Position numbers and translations under genes: made by a program. A DNA stretch of 64,000 nt, from contig NC_134368.1 of assembly GCF_035582795.1 (NCBI RefSeq), positions 30,626,501 through 30,690,500 on the forward strand, given 5' to 3'. The first letter of the stretch is position 1, and the number at the start of each line of letters is the position of its first letter. A model generated the notes under the pieces. That model saw nothing but the letters and a program-made list of their open reading frames with translations, was not told the origin of the DNA and did not search any database. The DNA comes from Mycteria americana. Taxonomy: Eukaryota > Chordata > Aves > Ciconiiformes > Ciconiidae. This document shows positions 39,001 through 48,900 of this stretch, one piece after another.

Positions 39001-40298
39001 CACAAAGGAGGTTGACTTCTCTGTGGTTGTGTAACCCTCTCTCCCTGTAGCCCCTGTTGAAGGCTCCCCAAGGCTTACCTGCCTGTGCACCAAGCATCAG
39101 CTCTGATACAGCACAGCTGTGTACCCTTGACTCAGACTGCCGAGAAAGAGCTGTGGAAAAAGTCTGTAGAAAGGTAAAAAGCATAAAATTAAAGCCCCTG
39201 TTGAAACAGGGGTTCTTAGTATCTCAAGAATTCAAGAGGGCAAACACCGACTTGGAAAGGTATAAAATCATAAAGGAAAAAAGCCCAGGGAGGCTAGTTA
39301 GTCTAACCCTTCTCCTCCTGCCTGGCTAGGAAAGACCCTCCACATGCCTTATCAGGGTGGTGAGTATTTAGCCTAATAGCTTGTTAAATCTGGAATGTCT
39401 TTTGTGTGTAGTGACCAATTAGTCCTTACTTTATACTTTTACATTCTATACATCCTGCTTGCAGAATCTCTTTGTGCCCAGGTGAAGATGCCTGAAGAAG
39501 CTGCTTCAAAAGAGGGGTACTAACCATAGGCATAGTATAAAAGCAAACAAACAAACAAAACCACAGAAGACAGGCTTCATCAACTGAAAGTGAAGCCCAA
39601 ACTTTTCAGTAGCTGTACATTTGATTTCCATGTGAACACCATTGCTGTGTTTAGGGGAAGTGTCTGCTTTTAATTTCCCGAGATATTTCACGGAAGTTTG
39701 CGTGTCATGCTGTTCGTAGAGAGCATGTGCCATCTATTTTTTTCTCTACGAGCCTTGGATTGCGTGCAGACCATAAATTGTTCCAAAATATTGTATCTTC
39801 CTGTTCATTATGAATGTGGCGCACGCTTTTGATATCCCTGGCAAAGTGGACTTTTATGTAAAACCGGCCTATTAGAAGTTGGTTCAGCACAGTAACTGCA
39901 GTGTGACAATACCCTAATGAACTTCTAGTTTAGCACTTTTAAAACAGTCCGTAAACAAGGAGTCAGCTCAGAGACTGAACAGCTGCTTAACAGTGCAAAA
40001 TAATTTAAAAATCCTTGCACTCTTTCCTTTTGACATAGAAGACAAACATTCCAGCGTATGCCATTTTGCTCGCTACACAAAGTATTGCCAGCATCTAAGT
40101 ACAATAGAGAAATTTAATTTTTTGGCACTAAAAGCTAAATTGCACTGAAGGGAGGAAAATAAACCAAAACATGCTGAGAAGAGAGAGAAGAGGAAAAACC
40201 AAAAAGTGCATTACAAGAAACTGGTATTTACTATGAATAGAACTATGTAACATTAAGCAACTACTTTAAATAAGCCGATTTACACCAAACCAAAGACA

Positions 40299-40475
40299 TT
40301 ATTTCTTCTCTACAGAGTAAAGCCTTGAAAGAAAAAGCTGATCCATGAGATTTTTATCATCTTCACCACATCTGTAAATGGAATGAAAGGACCAGTTATT
40401 TAGCTGAGTGGCACCTTGTTTTCGATGTGAAATGTGCAGCTTCTTGGTGACTTCTCCGAGAACTCTGCAAAGTCC
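40299..40475 (-). other. Possible alternative terminal exon of OCIAD2
   Basis: After a good minus-strand acceptor (TTTAATCCTCAG|) there are 58 open codons and TAA, phase 0. The peptide begins GLCRVLGEVTKKLHISHRKQ and is charged. It resembles no domain I know. Together with the 32-base candidate exon at 41144-41175 it would splice in frame from the donor at the end of OCIAD2 exon 6. It lacks the sequence expected of the standard C-terminus, so it is only a candidate. Confidence 0.25.
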
Positions 40476-41143
40476 CTGAGGATTAAAGACATTACCTTTG
40501 GACTCATCAGCATGAGTATAATTTCATCTGGGTGGTCCTCCTAGGCAATGCCAGAGCTTGTGATGTACACTTAGCATAGATAGCGGTGAGATGCGCTCAG
40601 TAGGGCGTCTGTACATTTTTAGAGCATAGCATGCTAAATTAAGAATTTTTATTCAAACATAAAAGAGGTTATGAGGTTATTATTTTCACTGTTTAACAAT
40701 ACAGAAAACAACACAATGCTTACAGTATTTATTTTTCTAAGTTTCTAAAACCTGTCCATCAAAACTGATTTCTGGCAAATTCAAAATATCACGCTGGCCT
40801 AAATATAGTGACTTTTTCCTTCCAGCAATTAAAATTTGAAAGGAATACACTTGTCTTACATTTGTTTTCAGACTATGTTTCTGACTAAGCTTTCTAGCCC
40901 TTTGAAAAAACAAACAAAAAGACCTAAGTGGCTGGTAAAAAGTGCAGTTATCAAGGTCTTTGATGAACATGTGAGCTGGAACAGGGAACAGGTTCCACAG
41001 CAGAAACTCCAGGACCCATTGCAGGAGGAAAACAAACAGAGGGGCCTGTGGCATCCTGCGTTCTTCCCTTGATACAGCTGCAAGACTCCTTAGTATTTGA
41101 GACAATTTGGAATTTATTTAAAAGCTAATTGGTACTTACATAC

Positions 41144-41175
41144 CAGAAAAAATATTGCCAGCTCACAGAGGAAGG
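41144..41175 (-). other. Possible 32-base alternative exon of OCIAD2
   Basis: The minus strand reads TATTTTTCAG|, then 32 bases, then |GTATGTAAG. Entered in phase 1 it encodes AFLCELAIFFL and leaves in phase 0, matching the candidate exon at 40299-40475. No homology supports it. Confidence 0.2.
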
Positions 41176-42850
41176 CTGAAAAATAGAAAAAGATGAAAAA
41201 GAAAATGGATTTAAGGTTCAGCAAGCTCCAGCTCTGACAGACAATGGAAGTAAATCCCACTATCAACATTTGATTCCACTACACAGGTAATTGCTAGTAA
41301 GTGACCATCCTCAATTAAATATGCTTTGGGGTCCTTATTTGAAATAGGTGAGGATACTGGCCTATATAAGCAAATATTTATTTAAGATAAAATCTTCAAA
41401 AGCACTTAATCAGCACAGTAACACAAGGGCTTAATTAAGCTCACAACTGCTAATGGATTTAGGGTGTCATTCGTTCACAGTTATCTAAGTCTGGTTTGCT
41501 CCCTCCTTCGTGCTGGCACTAGCAAGTTACCCCTCAGAAAGGCCTGATTTTTTTTTTCCCCTTTCCTTGTGGATTTGATACTCATCTAGAGCGGCAAGCT
41601 GATCTGGAGGGCCACAGTGCTTCATGATCTCTACAGCTGGCACTGCATTTTAGCACTTCCCATTTTGGGAGCAACTCTTTTAGGTGAGCCTAAGCCAAAG
41701 TGCATTTTCTGCTAGTGGCTGAGCGCTTGCAGGTCTTGATATAAAATGCTCAAGCAGTGGCAAAGTTGATTAAAACCAGGAATTTATTCTAATGGCTTCT
41801 TTCAGGACAATCCTTACTGACATAACGTATTGTTGCATAGTAAAAATCCATCAAAGTCTCTCTTCTGGGTAAGTAAACAGGTTCTGCTAGGATACTCCTC
41901 CTACAAGTGATTGTCTGCAGCCATGCACTTCAGAGCAAGAAAGGGACCATTATCAATATCCTTGTCTAAATTCCTACATAATACGTGCCAAAGAGACTCA
42001 ATCCAACAATTTCTGCATCAGGCTTTTGTTCCAAGCTACAGCTAGAGCCATAACAAACTCACATGGCAGGATTTCAAACAGGCCCTCTGCCCTCCTCTCT
42101 TGCAGGCAGCCAAGCTATTTGCAAACACTTTCACACATTCTCCTGCCTGTGAGAAATGTAGGCCACAGCTTACCACAAGCAGAATGTGTGAAAATGCTTT
42201 TAAAAAGCACAGCTGCTGGCCTGTTTTTCATAGACCAAGAGTGAAAGTGCTTTTAAATACTTCCCTGCCTTCCCCTGTAAACTCTCCTTTTTCACAAAGG
42301 GAGCTTTGCCCTTTCTGGGGTGAAAACATCACATGGGCCGTCTCCCCAGCTCCAGCATGTTGGTGCTCTAGCACCGCCCTTACACTACCCTCACTAAGGC
42401 TGTGGCCAAACCATAGTACTGGATGAAAAAAAAAACAACCCACCCCCAACTGTATCTGCTTTTAGATTCTCAGTATTTCTATGTATTTTTTAGTATCAAC
42501 ATTACCCATAATTATTTGATTCCTAAGTAAAAAAATTGGAAAATGAAAGGAGTTATATTTGTTTTCACACAAGTAGTCAATCCAAAGTAATTCCAATTAG
42601 GTGAATAAACAATACTCTGCTACTGCTAAAGCAGAAATTCCTCTGAAATGGAGGGATTTAAAATTAGCATGAAAGGTATGTAAGGTAAAAATGAAGAAAT
42701 AAATTTAATTACAAAGCATAGATAATTTCCTTGAATAATGCTCAGATTTTAATCCATGATTAAAATCCATTATTTTCACTATATCGTTCAAAGGTTTCAA
42801 ACAAGAATACCGCTCAACATGGAAAATAAAATGAAAATTTATTTGAAATG

Positions 42851-42950
42851 TCAAGGTTGCCTACCTGGGACTAAGATTGAAGGAACTGAACCTTCTTTCT
42901 CATTTGATCCTAATTTTGCTTCACATTCTTTACAAGTATAATGACAATGC
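42851..42950 (-). CDS. OCIAD2: OCIAD2 exon 6, probable terminal exon
   Basis: After CAATATTGTAG| it encodes HCHYTCKECEAKLGSNEKEG and then SVPSILVPGRQP before TGA at 42853-42851. The HC..TC.EC..K pattern and the NEK-G run match the end of human OCIAD2. A usable donor (CCAG|GTAGGC) lies after 42865, so an alternative splice out of this exon is possible. Confidence 0.85.
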
Positions 42951-45900
42951 CTACAATATTGAAGCAGATAAAGCATTCAAGAGTTTTGCTGGATTTCTTC
43001 TAATACAACCATATAGCATGCTGGCAAATGTTCTTGAAGAAGTAATCTCTTGCTTATGTTCTCCAATTGTTGTAACTGCTTTATAGGACATAAACTGCAA
43101 AAGATGACATCTAAATGTCTCAACCAGTAAAACCCCATTAATTATTATTCTTAACTACCATTTCCAGCAATCACCAAAATATAATAGGATTTTGTAAGCA
43201 GGACAAGACAGTCCTTGCCATTGTACCTATCAATAATAAGCAAACAAAGTTAGGAGCAAAGTGTATGATACAAAAGAGCAACAAATAGCCACTTTGTGTA
43301 ACACCATGTGAGGAAAGCAATAGCTTTGTTATGTGGGGGAAGAATGGAAGTGGAGAGATGTACAAACAATAAAGCAGCTTCCCATTATCAGTCAGGCATT
43401 TTCATAGGCATAAAAGCTCACATTGGTCTGGGGGAAAGACGTGGAAAGCCACAGGAGAATGATTCTGTGGGTAGGATTTTTGGAAATGCATTTTGTGTGT
43501 GAATATGAAAGGTATGTGAATATGTGTGCATATGAGAAGCCATACTAGGAATGAAAAGTAGTACTGGCAGTTGAAGGAGGAGCCTGGAAGGAAGTCAGCG
43601 TGTGATTTGATGGGAAAGAGTACTTTATATGAAGTTTAGAAAACGACGACTAAAACATGGAGGTGACAGGAGGCAACCATTGAGATCTATCATATGGTTT
43701 AGAGTTGCAAGGTGGAAAAAATACCCATGCAGTTTGTGCTCTTCATGGTTTGGCATGACAGTATGAGGTTGGGCAAAACCACAGAGAAGGAGGTTGGAAT
43801 GTGGGTTGAGATTGAAATTGTTGTTAAAATATGAGGACAGTGTAAAAAAATCTGCAGTGTATTTGGCTGGATGTATGGTACAAAGGAGGACTCAAAGGGC
43901 CAAGTGATATCATAGAAGATCATGAGACAGAGGCACAACACTAGATGAAAAGAGAACTAGTAACCGTGTTGTTCCATCACACTTAAAAGTAAGATAATTT
44001 CATTTAAATAATGGATTTCCTAATAACAGGTATTACACTGAGTTTAATTTGCATTTTCAGAAGAATATTTAGTAGTCTCTAGTACTGACATATATAGCCT
44101 AAGAATATAAGAGTAGTACCTCATGACCTGATCAGGTCAATGATGCATATTATTTTTACTATTGTAAAGACTATTTTGATCTAGGATTAATGATTTAAAT
44201 AAGCACAAACTTTTTTTGTTGTGGACCAAACAGTACAATACCAATTTTCTGGAACTTTTTTTGGCATTCTCCTATGTATGACACCTTTCCAATGGCAAAC
44301 CTAAGACACCAGCAACTATAAAGACAGATAACAAAACATTGTTAATACAAAAGTTTAAATCAAGAGTCTGCAATTGGCTCTATTTTAATCATACGATGAA
44401 TTGTATGTAGCATGGCTTCTCAAAACCTATCGTGAGACACAGAGCAACTGATCCAAAACAACACAGACAGGAAAAGGCTATCATATTCACCTGGAATTAC
44501 AAGATTTCAGATTCAGAGGAACAGATTATAGAGAAAGCCCACAATGAAATTAAATCACAGTGTCAGCACTGATTTCTCTTGCCCTTGAATGCACACCATG
44601 GTATTTCTGATAATCGTAATTTTATCACTTAATCTTCTTAGGGCTTCTAAGAAGCTAGAACATCAGCCTGCCATACTATCACACTGGGGCTTTCACTCAT
44701 TACAGAGTCAGAATAAAAATATTACTTCAACATCCTCAATTTTCTGTTGAATTTCTGCTGAAGAGGGAATCAACTTAATTTCTTGCCATTTAAGAGCCAC
44801 CTTACTGTACGGTTTCTGTGCTTTTATTTGTTTTCTTTATCAATGTGGGCATGAACTAGACAGTTAAGATAAATCAAATGAACATATGAAAAGGAACATA
44901 CTATTTTATATATACTATGATGGCCCCTTGATACCATAAGCTGTGTGATCTGCTAAGCATGGCTGCTCAATGAGGCTAACATTATTTATAAAATGAAGGT
45001 GAGGTTGGAGTTTTTACCAGTTTGAGAGGATATATTAAGTAAATATAAGCTGCTACTGAAAATGTTTACATTAAAAGAACCTTATTTCAAACATTTATTT
45101 TTAAACACAGCAGAATTCTGATTTCCTAAAGCACTGCAGTAAAATCTCATAAATTCCAAAAAAGGAAGAGTTTGAAAAGAGATTCAGAGAGATGCATCTA
45201 AGGTCTGCAGATTGCCTGTAAATAACCTTTCTTTTTCTTTCAGAATTGGGTAGAACTTACTTGCCATCTTAGGTAATGCACCAAATCTTGGGCTTGCTGA
45301 GAAAATGCCTACAATAAAAGGAAAAGTCAGAAAACTTACTCATTTGAGGAACTCACCAGCACTCAAACCCAAAGACTATTTTTCCTACAAGCTTTTGCAT
45401 TTCTGAAGGTGAAGACTGTACAAAAACCTTGTAAGTCCACTAACTCAGCTTTAGGAACAGCAGAGCACTTTCCATTCCATGGGTTCTTAGTGCATCTGTT
45501 TTGGTGCAGTCCTAGAGTCATAGGAGGAAGAAAATCTGGACTTTGCAGGATTCACTTCAGGCAGTGGTTCGGAGCGCAAATCAACATGAAAGCAGTAGCA
45601 GCATGGCTGCCACTGGTGACACCTGCAGCACTGCCGGAGGAGGAGACAGTGGCTTATGTTTCAGCACAAACCAACCTTGCAAATATAATAGCGAACTGAA
45701 ATCTCTTACTCAGGGTCCAGCTCCTTGTGCTGTGAGAAGCAGGCCCAAATTGTTCTTCAGTAGTTTTCTGTGGCTATTATTAAACTTGTGTTAAACTGTA
45801 CCACAGATACCTAGAGCCTCCTCCTCTGCAGAGGAGAGATTGTACATTTTGGCCTTTATGAGGAAAATACAGCATGCTGAACATGAAAACCAAAAGATTA

Positions 45901-48900
45901 GCTTTTCCTACTAAAATCCACCTCCCCCCAGTTAACACCAGGAGGTGGAACCATTATGCCTCTGCAAGTGTATGTGTCTGGCAGAGGAGTGCCATACTGT
46001 GGAGGAAGGCTCCACACAGTGAGATTGCCATGGCAAAGGGAAAGGAAGCGAACAGTGTTTGCACTGTTACATGCATTCAGACTCAGAAGCTCCAGCTTCT
46101 TCTAGAGCCAGTGTACTGCACGCAGTCATCAGAGAGGAGTGTTTAGACAGAGGAGCATTCAGTCTATGCTAAGTGCAAGGGCCTTCGCCCACTGGCATCT
46201 ATGCAATTTTAAATTGGGTCTTTCAGGGGAGGGAGGAACAAAATTGTTGTTTGTTTCTGAACAGCCCCCCCTCTTCCAACTGTTGACGCACAGTAATGAT
46301 TATTTAATATGGGCATTTGTTATTTCACAGCTGATAAGAAGTGTCCAAGTACAATGGAGAGAAACTGAGCAGAGTACCTGGTGCCAGAGGGTGGCATGTT
46401 AGCTACTGAGACAACCCCAGTGCCCTCCCTATCACTGCTCACCCCTTTTCAAATGTGTAAACCTTTGCCTTCCCTTGCACACGCTCCCTTGCTCCTTCCT
46501 TCCCCGTCTGCCTACAAGCTCACAGGTCAAGGATGCAACAGGGAACCCACATTAGCTTCTTGTCATACAGCACAGCTTTTAGGTTTTCTACTGTAGTCCT
46601 CCTGATCATTTTAGTAAAAAAAAAAAAAAAAGAATGTGATGAGGAGGAAACATGGTAGCAGTGGCTGGAACAAAACAAGGGTCTTGCAACCACACACAGT
46701 GAGAAAAGGCTAAGCCATTTCCACCTCCTCCATTTGCTGTCTCCCACCGCCCATCCCTTATAGACCCTGGATTCTCTTCTGCTTCTTGCTTCAGGCCCTG
46801 TGATTCTTCTCTTCTCCTACCTGCCCTTGCTGTAAACAGCTGCTGATGCAGGCTGAAGGACTATCTTATTTACTCCTGTGGGATACACCCATTTTAGCAG
46901 TCTTCAGGGTGGATGCCCTTCACTCTTTACCCAAAACGCTAACGTCAACCTTATTACTAGTCAAGACCCCCCAGAAGGGAAACTCAAGGTGCAATATGTA
47001 GAACCAGGCTCATTCACCACATAAACGGAATACAATTCTCTTTTGTGTTAGATTGCAGATCGCAAGCCATCTCTATAAAAAGCTCTCTGTCTCCTCACTT
47101 TGGCAGTATTCCTTGTCCCTTTGCACCAAAGCTGTACTCATATTGATACATGGTCACTGTAAAAACATTGCCAGCATTTTTCAAATAAACCAACAGTTAG
47201 AGCTACAGTACCCAAATCTGATGCCCCTGCTCAGGTTGTACGATGCTCTGCCCTACAAGCAGCCCCAGTGAAGACTCTACTCAAATACATGTGATCATGG
47301 TGACAGAATCTAGTCACCAGTCTTTGAATTAATGAATTCTCTTTTCAGTTCATGTTCTTTCAAAAGAATGACTGTGGCAATGCATACATAATGATCAAAT
47401 CACTATAACAATGATGGTGATGAGTGAGAGGAATATTGATCTTGAAAAACAGCAGGCATTAGGGAAACTTGCATTTCAGTAGTAATTCCAGAGTCTCAAC
47501 TTCATAACTTAGGACCACCATGTATTTTTTATATTTACCTTTTGAGACTAGCCCCTGGGTGATGAGCATGCTCCCAAGAGACAAAGGAAGAGCTGTAAAA
47601 ATAAAAAGGAGTAGTGTATCTGGTATCAGCCAAAATTTGTTACCTATTTGTTAAATACATTACTCTTTTATATGTTAAATGTTTTATATATGAAATGTCT
47701 TATATGTTTATAATGTTAAACACATTACTCATCTTCCAAGCATTAACTTTGCATACTGCCTTAATCACCTATTACATCTGCTCATTCAGATTACTATCTC
47801 TTCAAAGCAAGCATGTGTTCACACAGTGCAGGCATCAGGCATGCTGTAGCATCTGGAGCTAATGCATTATATATATTTATTAAATAATAGCTTCCATAAT
47901 CTGAGTATCTCCTCTCAGTACTGCAACACTAGTAATGGCAGGAGCTCCTATTAAATGCTGAAACCCTTTTCAATCTTCTCCTTTCAGAAAATGTATAATT
48001 TCGATACAAACTGACATGGTGGACTTAAAAGGCAATAAAACACTGAGTAACTCATCTTTTACATGTCCTAACACCTAAAGAGTTTCACAAGCCCAAGACA
48101 CATAGTCATGCCTGCCTTTCATTCAAAGGCAAGAATAAGTATGTAATAAAGTAAAACACTCCTAAGGCTGTTTTAATAAGAGACTTCAAGAATAGAACCA
48201 ACTCTATGATTGTTAAAGTAAGTTCATATTAAACAAGAGCTTAATTCAACCACCTTTACCTACAATAATTATGCAAATAATTCAGTTAACCCTATAATAA
48301 CATATTGCTTAATGTAAAATAAGGTGACAGAGTTAACCCACAATAATATTCCAACAAAACCCAATGTATTACAATAAACGGCATGGCATTTTGCAGCCAG
48401 TTTTGCATAACTACATCAAGCAGTTATTCTCAGTGTGATAAGAACAAGTTTGGATCACTCACCTCTGCACCAGAAACTTTCCTTTTTGCATTCTTCACAG
48501 ATCCTTGCAATTTTTCCAGCACTGTGAATTTGTAAGATGGGACAATAGAACTTTGGGTGAAAGGATAAACCTGGGTTAGCTTACTGAATTTAATCTCACA
48601 GGAAGAAAAAAATAAATCAATTAAAGACAACAAATTATTTAAAAAACAAATAAAATACAATGCAAAAACGAACCAAAGACGCAAAACTCCTTGTTCTATT
48701 GTTAGCAGTGTGATGAAATACTTGATACCCAATACAGAAACAGAAAGAACTACATAGGTTTTAAAGTTAAAACCACTCATCCTGTTGGCCTATCCTTTCC
48801 TAAAATAGCTCAGCTGCTGCTCTCCCCAGAAGTATATTGCTTTATTTCTGTTAGCCATTTCAGTCTTATGAGCTGCATCAGCTTTCTGGGAAAGAAATCA

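Larger units (their letters stand above)
28570..40290. other. Interval between the convergent OCIAD1 and OCIAD2 genes
   Basis: No gene can be named here. Noteworthy items are an isolated block at 30205-30660, a 210-codon minus-strand open frame at 31969-32601, a small GC-rich patch at 34180-34450 and an old LINE fragment at about 35560-36040 followed by a long A-run. The rest is AT-rich sequence with short open frames only. Confidence 0.55.

Noticed and set aside
42165-42215. A candidate minus-strand exon (acceptor AAAAACAG, donor GTG|GTAAGC) considered as OCIAD2 exon 5
   Set aside because: Phases fit, but the peptide has no OCIA similarity, and the true exon was found at 44211-44315.
48430-48780. 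A 116-codon minus-strand frame over OCIAD2 exon 2
   Set aside because: It covers the exon in the wrong frame and runs through its splice donor; the family match CEECKKESFW is in a different frame.
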